Source: Ashinkailepas kermadecensis
Lineage: Eukaryota; Arthropoda; Thecostraca; Neolepadidae
Direction of reading: 5' to 3'
Assembly (NCBI GenBank): GCA_034440615.1
Contig: JAOTOM010004115.1
Coordinates: 150,001 to 214,000 of the forward strand
Length of the DNA: 64,000 bases
Each line of letters begins with the position of its first letter. Position 1 is the stretch's first letter. Positions 35,567 to 45,927 of this stretch are shown piece by piece. The notes under the pieces are model-generated. The model was not told the DNA's origin and searched no databases. It saw only the letters and a program-made list of their open reading frames with translations. The translations under genes and the position numbers were made by a program.

Positions 35567-35800
35567 CGACAGCACCACAGACCGTGCAGCCGGCGGGCTC
35601 CAGATGCCATCTGACCTCGAGGGCGCCCTCCAGATCAGGTGGCAGGCTGTCGTGTGACGTCACACGGCGGCTCTGACGTCACACGACAGCACCACAGACC
35701 GTGCAGCGGCGGGCTCCAGATGCCATCTGACCTCGGGGGCGCCCTCCAGATCAGGTGGCAGGCTGTCGCGTGACGTCAAACGGCGGCTCTGACGTCACAT
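35567..35800. repeat. 117-bp tandem duplication with four CRE palindromes
   Basis: Two near-identical copies (35567-35683, 35684-35800) contain CACAGACCGTGCAGC and GCGCCCTCCAGATCAGGTGG. Each ends with two TGACGTCA sites. Confidence 0.93.
35655..35797. promoter_or_regulatory. Four TGACGTCA (CRE-type) sites
   Basis: Full CREB/ATF palindromes lie at 35655-35662, 35674-35681, 35771-35778 and 35790-35797. The first pair forms the 14-bp inverted repeat GTCGTGTGACGTCA / TGACGTCACACGAC (35649-35662, 35674-35687). Whether they drive a promoter is unknown; no start codon with exon features follows closely. Confidence 0.6.
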
Positions 35801-36244
35801 ATTCAGCGGCTGTCGTGGGCGGCTGCTGCGGCAGCTGTTCAGTGGAGAAGTCCGGTGAAAAAGTTAGTGTCCCGTGGCCAGGTGTGCGCGGTACAGACGT
35901 CGGTCGGCGTCCGCTCGTCTGCTGACGGCTCCGATGACCGTGGCTTCAGGTGGCGGTTCTCGAGTATCAACGATGCTTCTTAATGTGTACTGCATTAATG
36001 AGTCGTGGCTCACAGCGTACCAGGGCAGGAGCAAAGACACTATAGCACTGGGAATTAATACGAACATATTGTGAGTCTCGCTTTTATTTCGCACCTTTGT
36101 GCCGAAGTTTGGTGAAGTGTACACGTTTCTGGGTTGGCTTTGGCTATGGTGTTATTCCATCCCCAAAGAACCAGTTTCCTTGCAATTTCGGTCCCAGTTG
36201 TCCCCTCCACATATAATTTGGCCATCATGTATCACATAAAACAA
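35801..36244. other. Unique spacer
   Basis: Short overlapping frames on both strands (35864-36124) lack motifs. Nothing was called. Confidence 0.35.
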
Positions 36245-36741
36245 TTGTACTCCACACCTTCACTCCCTGGGTGTGCTGTTGCAGTGTTACCCACACCTTC
36301 ACTCCCTGGGAGTGCTGCTGCCGTGCTATCCACACCTTCACTCTCTGGGTGTGCTGCTGCAGTGTGCTCCACACCTTCACTCCCTGGGTGTGCTGCTGCA
36401 GTGTGCTCCACACCTTCATTCCCTGGGAGTGATGTAGCAGTGTGTTCCACACTTTCACTCCCTGGGTTTGCTGATGCAGTGTGCTCCACACCTTCACTCC
36501 CTGGGAGTGATGTAGCAGTGTTACCCACACCTTCACTCCCTGGGTGTGCTGCTGTAGTGTGCTCCACACCTTCACTCCCTGGGAGTGGTGTAGCAGTGTG
36601 CTCCACACTTTCACTCCCTGGGTTTGCTGATGCAGTGTGCTCCACACCTTCACTCCCTGGGAGTGATGTAGCAGTGTTACCCACACCTTCACTCCCTGGG
36701 TGTGCTGCTGCAGTGTGCTCCACACCTTCACTCCCTGGGAT
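36245..36741. repeat. 39-bp minisatellite with higher-order structure
   Basis: About 13 units of CCACACCTTCACTCCCTGGG plus GTGTGCTGCTGCAGTGTGCT. A four-unit block (about 156 bp, variants GAGTGATGTAGC, TTTGCTGATGC, GTTACCC) repeats in the same order. CACTCCC-T-GGGAGTG is an inverted repeat in one variant. The 13-codon length keeps several frames open. Confidence 0.96.
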
Positions 36742-37011
36742 GCTGCTGGGCTGTAGTCACGGCCCATGACAAGGAAATGAAGCGCGAGCAGTCGCGCTGA
36801 CCACGGACCTCACCGTTCGTCGTGTGTCCGGCATCGAGGGAGGAGGAGGGGGGGGGGGTGATCGTTTTCCCTGCACGGCTCCTATCACGTGACATCTTTC
36901 CCGACAGACGCCGAGTGATGCGGTGCATAATGGACTCGTTAGCAATAACAAAACAGCAGCAATATGACCGACCGTACATGTATGCACCGCTACTGAAGAT
37001 GGTCGCCGTTG

Positions 37012-39257
37012 TCTGCGGAGCAGTGCATCCTTCAGTCGCTAGCAGCTCGCCGTGGTCTGCAGAGCAGTGCATCCTTCAGTCGCTAGCAGCTCGCCGTGGT
37101 CTGCAGAGCAGTGCATCCTTCAGTCGCTAGCAGCTCGCCGTTGTCTGCAGAGCAGTGCATCCTTCAGTTACTAGCAGCTCGCCGTGGTCTGCAGAGCAGT
37201 GCATCCTTCAGTCGCTAGCAGCTCTCGCCGTGGTCTGCAGAGCAGTGCATCCTTCAGTCACTAGCAGCTCGCCGTGGTCTGCAGAGCAGTGTATCCTTCA
37301 GTCACTAGCAGCTCGCCGTGGTCTGCAGAGCAGTGCATCCTCCAGTCACTAGCAGTTCGCCGTGGTCTGCAGAGCAGTGCATCCTTCAGTCGCTAGCAGC
37401 TCGCCGTTGTCTGCAGAGCAGTGCATCCTTAAGTCACTAGCAGCTCGCCGTGGTCTGCAGAGCAGTGCATCCTTCAGTCGCTAGCAGCTCGCCGTGGTCT
37501 GCAGAGCAGTGCATCCTTAAGTCACTAGCAGCTCGCCGTGGTCTGCAGAGCAGTGCATCCTTCAGTCGCTAGCAGCTCGCCGTTGTCTGCAGAGCAGTGC
37601 ATCCTTAAGTCACTAGCAGCTCGCCGTGGTCTGCAGAGCAGTGCATCCTTCAGTCGCTAGCAGTTCGCCGTGGTCTGCAGAGCAGTGCATCCTTCAGTCG
37701 CTAGCAGCTCGTCGTGGTCTGCAGAGCAGTGCATCCTTCAGTCGCTAGCAGCTCGCCGTTGTCTGCAGAGCAGTGCATCCTTAAGTCACTAGCAGCTCGC
37801 CGTGGTCTGCAGAGCAGTGCATCCTTCAGTCGCTAGCAGCTCGCCGTGGTCTGCAGAGCAGTGCATCCTTAAGTCACTAGCAGCTCGCCGTGGTCTGCAG
37901 AGCAGTGCATCCTTCAGTCACTAGCAGCTCGCCGTGGTCTGCAGAGCAGTGCATCCTTCAGTCACTAGCAGCTCGCCGTGGTCTGCAGAGCAGTGCATCC
38001 TTAAGTCACTAGCAGCTCGCCGTGGTCTGCAGAGCAGTGCATCCTTCAGTCACTAGCAGCTCGCCGTGGTCTGCAGAGCAGTGCATCCTTCAGTCACTAG
38101 CAGCTCGCCGTGGTCTGCAGAGCAGTGCATCCTTCAGTCACTAGCAGCTCGCCGTGGTCTGCAGAGCAGTGCATCCTTCAGTCACTAGCAGCTCGCCGTG
38201 GTCTGCAGAGCAGTGCATCCTTCAGTCACTAGCAGCTCGCCGTGGTCTGCAGAGCAGTGCATCCTTCAGTCACTAGCAGCTCGCCGTGGTCTGCAGAGCA
38301 GTGCATCCTTCAGTCACTAGCAGCTCGCCGTGGTCTGCAGAGCAGTGCATCCTTCAGTCACTAGCAGCTCGCCGTGGTCTGCAGAGCAGTGCATCCTTCA
38401 GTCACTAGCAGCTCGCCGTGGTCTGCAGAGCAGTGCATCCTTCAGTCACTAGCAGCTCGCCGTGGTCTGCAGAGCAGTGCATCCTTCAGTCACTAGCAGC
38501 TCGCCGTGGTCTGCAGAGCAGTGCATCCTTCAGTCACTAGCAGCTCGCCGTGGTCTGCAGAGCAGTGCATCCTTCAGTCACTAGCAGCTCGCCGTGGTCT
38601 GCAGAGCAGTGCATCCTTCAGTCGCTAGCAGCTCGCCGTGGTCTGCAGAGCAGTGCATCCTTCAGTCGCTAGCAGCTCGCCGTGGTCTGCAGAGCAGTGC
38701 ATCCTTCAGTCGCTAGCAGCTCGCCGTGGTCTGCAGAGCAGTGCATCCTTCAGTCGCTAGCAGCTCGCCGTGGTCTGCAGAGCAGTGCATCCTTCAGTCG
38801 CTAGCAGCTCGCCGTGGTCTGCAGAGCAGTGCAGTGCCTTCAGTCACTAGCAGCTCGCCGTGGTCTGCAGAGCAGTGCATCCTTCAGTCGCTAGCAGCTC
38901 GCCGTGGTCTGCAGAGCAGTGCATCCTTCAGTCACTAGCAGCTCGCCGTGGTCTGCAGAGCAGTGCATCCTTCAGTCGCTAGCAGCTCGCCGTGGTCTGC
39001 AGAGCAGTGCATCCTTCAGTCACTAGCAGCTCGCCGTGGTCTGCAGAGCAGTGCATCCTTCAGTCACTAGCAGCTCGCCGTGGTCTGCAGAGCAGTGCAT
39101 CCTTCAGTCACTAGCAGCTCGCCGTGGTCTGCAGAGCAGTGCATCCTTCAGTCGCTAGCAGCTCGCCGTGGTCTGCAGAGCAGTGCATCCTTCAGTCGCT
39201 AGCAGCTCGCCGTGGTCTGCAGAGCAGTGCATCCTTCAGTCGCTAGCAGCTCGCCGT
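37012..39257. repeat. 44-bp minisatellite, about 51 copies
   Basis: Units are GTGGTCTGCAGAGCAGTGCA, TCCTTCAGTC, ACTAGCAGCTCGCC. Variants TTCAGTCG, TTCAGTCA and TTAAGTCA, and CCGTGG/CCGTTG, are arranged in blocks: alternating at 37380-38000, uniform TTCAGTCA at 38040-38600, and mostly TTCAGTCG at the right end. One unit near 38830 reads GCAGTGCAGTGCC. Confidence 0.98.
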
Positions 39258-40117
39258 TGTCATCTCACGCTATTCCCTTTTTCGCCGTCGACGTCCCTGT
39301 TGCACAGCTATTTAACACGACGTCAGGCAGTACAATGATCGGATCAGGGAGTTATTGCGCTCAGATACTGTGGAATTTCGTGATCAATAACAATGAACAA
39401 CACGATTGTGAATAACTACGGAACAGGCAAGCTTCTGGACAGATGACGCCATTGGCGATTGACATAGCACCAGAGCGTTCTTAGTGCTCCCCAGCCGTGA
39501 TGTTACCTGTTGCCACTGACACTAGAAACGACGACCCTGCACAACAGATAGCTATCAGTGCCATACTTCCAAACCACTCGCCCGTCACTACTCGGCAGGC
39601 TACCCGTCCATCCCTGCTACTCCGAGCCACACCCCGCACGCAGGCTACAATTAAGAAACCGATGCAGAAAACTGTCGAAATATTATACTATTTAATACTA
39701 TAATATATAATAGTATGCTACGTAATGATATACTACGTAATATTATATCCTACTATAGTATATTATACTACTGTCGCAACCACCATCGGATGTCAGCTGA
39801 AGTCAATGGAAACTCAGGTCAAATCAGAATGCAAGACAAGTATAAACTTTCGGCATAGCTCGACACGAATTGATGCTGGGCAGCGAGGCGATTCGGTTTG
39901 CGAGTCCATGGTCCTCTCCCATAGCAGCGTACAAGTTCGTTCTGTGGCACGCCAGTGTGACCCGCTACCAGAGTACTCAATGGTCCTCTCTCAAGTCAGC
40001 GCACGGGTCCGGTCTGTTGCACCCCTGTGTGACCCGCTGCCACTTGCCGTCGGAGCCGTAGACATCACCCCCTCCCCCCCCACTCCCTCCTCCCCGAATA
40101 CCAGGAATGTTCACCGA
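39258..40117. other. Unique spacer with an AT-rich palindromic patch
   Basis: No gene recognised. At 39670-39775 the sequence is almost pure A/T, with repeated TACTATA/TATAGTA and TACGTA words that can fold on themselves. Confidence 0.4.
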
Positions 40118-40610
40118 ATTGCCCCTGGGTGGATGACCGTCCGACACCGGGTGGGAGACTGTTCGGCACCGGGAGGGTGACCGTCCGGCCACGGGAGGGT
40201 TACCGTTCGGCACCGGGAGGGTGGCCGTCCGGCCCCGGGAGGGGGACGGTCCAGCCCCGGGGGAGGGGGGTGACTGTCCGGCCCCGGGAGGGTGACCGTT
40301 CGGCACCGGGAGGATGGCCGTCCGGCCCAGGGAGGGCGACCGTCCGACCCAGGGTGGGTGACTGTCCGGCCCCGGGTGGGTGATCGTCCGGCCCCGGGAG
40401 GGTGACCGTCCGGCCCCGGGAGGGTGACCGTCCGGCCCCGGGAGGGTGACCGTCCGGCCCCGGGAGGGTGACCGTCCGGCCCCGGGAGGATGATCGTCCG
40501 GCCCCGGGAGGGTGACCGTCCGGCCCCGGGAGGGTGACCGTCCGGCCCCGGGAGGGTAACGGTCCGTACCCGGGAGGGTGACCGTCCGGCCCCGGGAGGA
40601 TGGCGGCCGG
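40118..40610. repeat. 22-bp GC-rich minisatellite, about 22 copies
   Basis: Units are GACCGTCCGGCCCCGGGAGG plus GT, with variants GGCACC/GGCCCC, GGTGG/GGAGG and GATGGCC. CCCGGG and CCGG palindromes occur in every unit. Frames on the minus strand that also run into unique flanks are repeat-driven. Confidence 0.97.
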
Positions 40611-41292
40611 CCCCGGGATAGGTTCCTCGTGCTGGCACGGACCTGGCGAACTGCAGGTGCCGACGAAGAGCCACCGAAGAGTGGTGACAAGTCGGTGGCA
40701 TCACATATGTGGCCAGGAGGGGCGACGGGACGGGTAGAAGTGTCACAAGTGGGCACAAGTGTGAGTGGCTTGGGGATGAAGATGTCGGTCTAGTTCAGAA
40801 TCTGGAGGTTCGGCTAGTCGAAGGTCTTGAAAGGTCTTGAATGTTAGAGGTCTGGAAATTAAACTGTGAGCATCAAGCGATAGTGCCTCTCATTGTATGT
40901 ATGCATATGCATCTTTACAGGAATGTATGCGTATGCTACGCATACGAAGATTTAATTTGTCTTTGTATATTTGATACTCCCTCGTCCTAAAAAGTATCCC
41001 CTTCGTCCTACTCTGGCACTTACATGTGTACATGCTGTACGTTTATATTTCCTATGGCCACTTAATCAATGATGTGTGTGTGTGTGTGTAATCATGTCGA
41101 CTGGGTGTCGTTCATTGTAATTTAGGTCAACATGTTAGCAAGCAAATATCGCAATAGTATAGAAAAGCACATAGAAGTTTGAGCCGCCGCGATCTTCGGT
41201 TTTAGGTCAGTGAAGCAACTTATTCGTGCCTTTCGTTTGTTAAGTGATTGTGAAAGGCACGGTCGTGTGGTAAACAGTGTGCTTTAACAGGC

Positions 41293-41440
41293 TATCCGAC
41301 ACTGCTGTGAAGGTGTTGTAAGGCCGAAACCTCGTTTAGGTTTTCCGACACTATTGTAAAGGTATTGCGAAGCCGTAACTGCGCTTAAGTTATCCGACAC
41401 TGTTGCAAAGGTGCTGCAAGGTCGTAACCGCGCTTAGTTC
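41293..41440. repeat. 49-bp diverged repeat, 3 copies
   Basis: Copies start TATCCGACACTG or TTTCCGACACT and contain AAGGTGTTGTAAGGCCG and CGCTTA. They lie 90-230 bp upstream of the candidate MGNC exon, within its presumed 5' intron. Confidence 0.85.
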
Positions 41441-41525
41441 GATCACCGTATTTAGTGAGGTAGAGACGGAAGACCGTTTGGTCACGACCTGGACTTCACT
41501 CACGCCTGCCCTCTCTGCATTTCAG

Positions 41526-41629
41526 GATGTAGTCGTAAGCTAACGCCAGTGGGATGGGCAATTGCTTGGCCAAGGACCCAGAAGTTGAAACCCGCATTCT
41601 CGACGACATGGGTCAGAAGAGCTCGCAGC
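41526..41629 (+). CDS. Candidate first coding exon of an MGNC-type (acylated) protein
   Basis: Seen: a good acceptor (CCTGCCCTCTCTGCATTTCAG) ends at 41525 and a short 5' leader follows. At 41554 an ATG in GTGGGATGGGC context opens 25 codons beginning MGNCLAKDPEVETRILDD. The exon ends inside codon 26 at 41629, just before GTAAGTAC, a consensus donor. Known: Gly2 with a nearby Cys (MGNC) is the usual N-myristoylation plus palmitoylation signature of membrane-anchored signalling proteins. Inferred: this is the first coding exon of such a protein. I do not recognise the family, and the remaining exons were not found; they may lie outside the window. The 3' part of this exon and its donor are repeated downstream in a 71-bp array. 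Confidence 0.5.
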
Positions 41630-42003
41630 GTAAGTACTGTGTCTCTCAGGACCATCCCAAACTCGCATTATCGACGACATGGGTCAGAACAGCTCGCAGC
41701 GTAAGTACTGTGTCTCTCAGGACCATCTCAAACTCGCATTATCGACGACATAGATCAGAACAACTCGCAGCGTAAATACTGTGTCTCTCAGGACCATCAC
41801 AAACTCGCATTATCGACGACATGGGTCAGACCAGCTCGCAGCGTAAGTACTGTGTCTCTCAGGACCATCCCAAGCTCGCATTATCGACGACATGGGTCAG
41901 AACAACTCGCGGCGTAAGTACTGTCTCTGAGGACCATTCCAAACTCGCATTATCAACGACATGGGTCAGAACAACTCGCAGCGTAAGCACTGCCGTCTCT
42001 CAG
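41630..42003 (+). repeat. 71-bp array of exon-end plus splice-site units
   Basis: Five full units. Each is a 20-nt GTAAGTACTGTGTCTCTCAG-like spacer followed by a 51-nt segment: 41650-41700, 41721-41771, 41792-41842, 41863-41913 and 41932-41982. A sixth spacer closes the array (41983-42003). Every 51-nt segment is preceded by AG and followed by GTAAG or GTAAA. Read in the phase left by the exon at 41554, each encodes 17 residues resembling RPSQTRIIDDMGQNSSQ with no stop, paralogous to the end of that exon. Read without splicing, the frame breaks. The last two spacers are 18 and 21 nt. Confidence 0.9.
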
Positions 42004-42629
42004 GGCCGGGCCGAACCGGAACTGTGGGCGTCGTGCCAGCCGACTGATGTCCTCAGCAGCTAAGCGTACGCATTCTCCGGGGAGGCGTTCCGGAACCTGC
42101 GGCTCGCATGCCGCCACCATTTTCACGCTTCACCTTTGAACCTGTTCGTTTTGTCAAAGTCCCGGCTGCACTGTTGGCCGTCGGCACAGAACACAGCCGG
42201 CTGCTTCCGTCCATGTTGCAGAGCGTGAAACACTGTTCAAAGAGCCCCCTGTTTGTCTTGCCATGTACCCGTGTTTGATCAGAGCAATAACACATCCGAC
42301 GTTTTCGTAATTGCAACGTAAGCCAGTTCAGCAGCTCCCACCGTTTGCCAGCACAGTGATGTCGGAATGAAGTTCACTTCTACCACTTCACAGCAATTGC
42401 CCAAAATGGAAGAGTCCGGTTTGTCCTGTCCAACAGCAAGGCAGTCCATTATCCAGTGGAACAGATGTTGTCTGATGAAATGCTCTTTTTCTATGGGGAA
42501 AATATCCTCTGACGACATTACTGGTCTCGTTGAAAGTAAATACATTTGTGTTGTTGTTCTTGAAGCATTTGGTTGGTTTCATTTTTGGTTTAGAAATTCT
42601 TCGTCGATGCCCTGCATGCCCAGAAATAA
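42004..42629. other. Unique sequence after the 71-bp array
   Basis: Continuing in the array phase past 42003 gives only about 14 codons before a stop near 42047. Open frames on both strands at 42053-42639 (87-90 codons) have varied composition but no recognised domain. Confidence 0.35.
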
Positions 42630-42821
42630 TGATCGTTAATTGTTTATTGGTCGATTTACGACGCACTTTATGGACATTCACGGCTAATGGTGCCGCCCAC
42701 ACTGCTTCGCCGGTGGGCCGCGGGGTTGGGAAATGTCCCGAGCGGTGCGAGTGTTGAACCCGGGACCTTTGGTACCCCGAGCTCAACACCTTAACCACTC
42801 TGCCATTCCCGCCCCTGCACA
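42630..42821 (-). mobile_element. tRNA-derived SINE, family 2
   Basis: Minus-strand element of about 190 bp. The head is strongly tRNA-like (Leu/Ser type), with A box TGGCAGAGTGGTTA and B box GGTTCAACACT. The body contains GGCCCACCGGCG and GGGCGGCACC. The tail is AAGTGCGTCGTAAATCGACC followed by AATAAAC. It is flanked by AGAAATAA direct repeats (42622-42629 and 42822-42829), a plausible short target duplication. The tail resembles those of the other SINEs (GTGTCGTAAAACC...AATAACC), pointing to the same LINE machinery. Confidence 0.85.
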
Positions 42822-43659
42822 AGAAATAAAAATGTCAAATGTATGATTAGCTGTGTATCATGTATTGATTTTAAACTGCCGAAGACTTGGTGTAATATCC
42901 TGGTAATCAATGCCAGGCGCTACGAAAAATACTGCAATGATGCTGCATATGCACGTTCAATTCACCTTTTGCCACAGACCGGTTTGAAATGGTCGTTTAA
43001 TATGTTCGATTGGACGCCACATTCAGGTTCTTCAGGTTCCTTGTGATACAAACTGTTGGACAAAAGGCATTGGTAAGTCTCACAGATTATTTCCCTATAC
43101 AACCTTGATGACTTCACTTGCAGTATTGAGTCTTCGGTGCACCAGCATGCATGCAGAGGATAAACTGCTGCATCGAAATAGGCACTGATCCGTGCTACGT
43201 TGATTTAGCCGTCAGCCCTGTCAGCCCCATGCTGTTGCTGCAAAAGGACAGCCGCCGCGCGCAGTCTGCACACTGGCCAATCAACGGAAAATACGGCATG
43301 CAGCTGCTTTCTCCGCTCCAAAAACACGGCTTAATTACGTCGCCGGGCAACCAGCTGTGCTGATGCTGCTGCTGCTGACTGTCTCCCTGGCGAGTGTGTT
43401 GCGAGCCGCGACGTTTTTGCCGCCAGCGCCGTTCGCGTTTGCCGCGCCTTTTTGTGACACCCCATCAGGTTGGACGCCGTCTCGGAGGCAGCCGTTCGAC
43501 GACGAGGCCGCACGGATCGATCGTTCAGCAACGGCTGTTGGTCGGCCACTTTCAAGTATCCAGACAGACCGCTCCTGCACCCGGACTCCTCCCCAGACAG
43601 GCTGTGCCTCAGACCGGCGGTCGGCCGGCCCCTCGGGAATGCCCAGACTGCTCCTCCGC
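42822..43659. other. Unique sequence, no assigned gene
   Basis: Contains a (GCT)n-like stretch at 43360-43380. A plus-strand frame from 43357 starts with a leucine-rich run, then crosses into the 63-bp array. It is discussed as a finding, not annotated. Confidence 0.35.
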
Positions 43660-44094
43660 CCGGGCCCCTCCCTAGACAGGCTGCTACCATGGCTGGGCTC
43701 TCCAGACAGACTGCTCCTCCATCCAGGCCCCTCCCTAGACAGGCTGCTACCATGGCTGGGCTCTCCAGACAGACTGCTCCTCCATCCAGGCCCCTCCCTA
43801 GACAGGCTGCTACCATGGCTGGGCTCTCCAGACAGACTGCTCCTCCGCCCAGGCCCCTCCCTAGACAGGCTGCTACTGTGGCTGGGCTCTCCAGACCGAC
43901 TGCTCCTCCGCCCAGGCCCCTCCCTAGACAGGCTGCTACTGTGGCTGGGCTCTCCAGACAGACTGCTCCTCCGCCCAGGCCCCTCCCTAGACAGGCTGCT
44001 ACTGTGGCTGGGCTCTCCAGACCGACTGCTCCTCCGACCAGGCCCCTCCACAGACAGGCTGCTACTATGGCTGAGCTCTCCAGATAGGCTGCAG
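43660..44094. repeat. 63-bp minisatellite, about 7 copies
   Basis: Units contain CTCCCTAGACAGGCTGCTAC, CATGGCTGGGCTCTCCAGAC and GACTGCTCCTCC. The left half has ACCATGG and the right half ACTGTGG. At 21 codons long it is open in two plus frames and one minus frame. Confidence 0.95.
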
Positions 44095-44109
44095 ACCTTC
44101 CCAGACAGG
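44095..44109. repeat. Target-site duplication, left copy
   Basis: ACCTTCCCAGACAGG is repeated at 44272-44286 across the SINE. One or two of its G bases overlap the element's first bases. Confidence 0.85.
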
Positions 44110-44271
44110 GGACGAGTAGTCTAGGGGTAAGTGTCCCGTCTCACAATCGAAAGATTGTGGGTTCGAGTCTCACCTGTCGCTACTCTTCGCCCGCGACCGA
44201 TCGGCGTGAGAGATTGGCGACGCTACATGACTCAACGGTCGATGTGTCGTAAAACCAATAACCACACCACA
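44110..44271 (+). mobile_element. tRNA-derived SINE, family 1, second copy
   Basis: Same element as 12333-12490, with nearly identical head, body and tail (TCGATGTGTCGTAAAACC, AATAACC). A box AGTCTAGGGG and B box GGTTCGAGTCTC are intact. It is flanked by 15-bp direct repeats and inserted at the right edge of a GACAGGCTG-type tandem array. Its high similarity to the first copy implies recent family activity. Confidence 0.92.
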
Positions 44272-44282
44272 ACCTTCCCAGA

Positions 44283-44466
44283 CAGGCTGTGCCCGTTCCA
44301 GGACTGTCCAGACAGATTGTTCCTCTCCAGACATTTTCAGACGGAATGGTGCCCATCCGGACATTTTCAGACAGACTGTACCCCATCCATACCTTTCCAG
44401 ACAAGCTGTGCCAACTCCAGACGATTCCAGACAGACAGTTTTTCATCCGGACTCTCCAGATAGTTA
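44283..44466. repeat. Degenerate about 34-bp repeat
   Basis: Five or six imperfect copies on TTTCCAGACAGACTGT with CCATCCGGACA. This is probably the older continuation of the array interrupted by the SINE. Confidence 0.75.
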
Positions 44467-44802
44467 CCTCCTTCAACATGCTCACTCATGCTGTTCTCAC
44501 AGGGTATGTACGCTTTTTGTCTGTTCGAACATGTCCCTCCATGCTTTTTCCAGGACTGGACGTTGCCTTTACCTACTAGAGAGGATTGTTAGACGACGCA
44601 GTCTTCGCTATCTCCTCTCCCTCTCCCTCGCCCTCTCCCTACTCCATAATCTGTCAGCTGTCAGCACGATTAAAGCGCTCGGCCAGACCAATTCGCCGAT
44701 CTGGGCGAAAAGGAGCTCAGATTCGACAGAGATCGATGAGTCGAAGCAGCACAGCTGGACCCTGCGAGACCGTACCAGCTATTTTTGTCGATGTCCGCGC
44801 AA
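44467..44802. other. Unique spacer
   Basis: CT-rich patch at 44615-44645. No gene recognised. Confidence 0.35.
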
Positions 44803-45927
44803 ATGGTCCTATAGTGTTCGTGCCAGTGGTCCTGGTATCGGCGCCAGTTGTTCTGGTATCCGCCTGGGCTGTCCTGGCAACAGTCGGCTGGCCTGGTATC
44901 CACGCCAGTTGCCTTGGTATTCTCGTGAATTATCCTGACAACGTTAATTACCCTGATAGCCACGTCAGGTGTCCTGGTATCCACGCCGTTTTTGGTATAT
45001 CGATCTGGTGTGGTCCAGTATGGTCCAGTCCGGTAGCGTCTGGTCTGGTGTGGCTCAGTCCGGTAGCGTCTGGTCTGGTGTGTCCAGTCCGGTAGCTTCT
45101 GGTGTGGTGTGGTCCAGTCCGGTAGCTTCTGGTCTGGTGTGGTCCAGTCCCGTAGCTTCTGGTCTGGTGTGGCCCGGTCCGGTAGCGTCTAGTCTTGTGT
45201 GGTCCAGTCCGGTAGCTTCTGGTGTGGTGTGGTCCAGTCCGGTAGCTTCTGGTCTGGTGTGGTCCAGTCCCGTAGCTTCTGGTCTGGTGTGGTCCAGTCC
45301 GGTAGCTTCTGGTCTGGTGTGGCCCAGTCCGGTAGCTTCTGGTCTGGTGTGTCGGTCCGGTAGCTTCTGGTCTGGTGTGGTCCAGTCCGGTAGCGTCTGG
45401 TCTGGTGTGGTCCAGTCCGGTAGCTTCTGGTCTGGTGTGGTCCAGTCCGGTAGCTTCTGGTCTGGTGTGGCCCAGTCCGGTAGCTTCTGGTCTGGTGTGT
45501 CCAGTCCGGTAGCTTCTGGTCTGGTGTGGTCCAGTCCAATAGCGTCTGATCTGGTGTGGTCCAGTCCGGTAGCTTCTGGTCTGGTGTGGTACAGTCCGGT
45601 AGCTTCTGGTCTGGTGTGGTCCAGTCCAGTAGCGTTTTATCTGGTGTGGCCCAGTCCGGTAGCTTCTGGTCTGGTGTGGTCCGGTCCAGTAGCGTCTTAT
45701 CTGGTGTGGCCCGGTCCGGTAGCTTCTGGTCTGGTGTGGTCCAGTTCGGTAGCTTCTGGTCTGGTGTGGCCCTGTCCGGTAGCGTCTTATCTGGTGTGGC
45801 CCGGTCCGGTAGCTTCTGGTCTGGTGTGGTCCAGTTCGGTAGCTTCTGGTCTGGTGTGGCCCTGTCCGGTAGCGTCTGGTCTGGTGTGGCCCGGTCCGGT
45901 AGCTTCTGGTCTGGTGTGGTTAGGTCG
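44803..45927. repeat. 30-bp minisatellite with decayed left edge
   Basis: About 31 near-identical units of GGTCTGGTGTGGTCCAGTCC plus GGTAGCTTCT run from about 45004. They are preceded by about 190 bp of diverged relatives (GGTATCCACGCCAGTTGTCC). CTGG...CCAG occurs in each unit. Three units lack two or three bases (GTGTCC, GTGTCGG). The 10-codon length keeps frames open. Confidence 0.96.
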
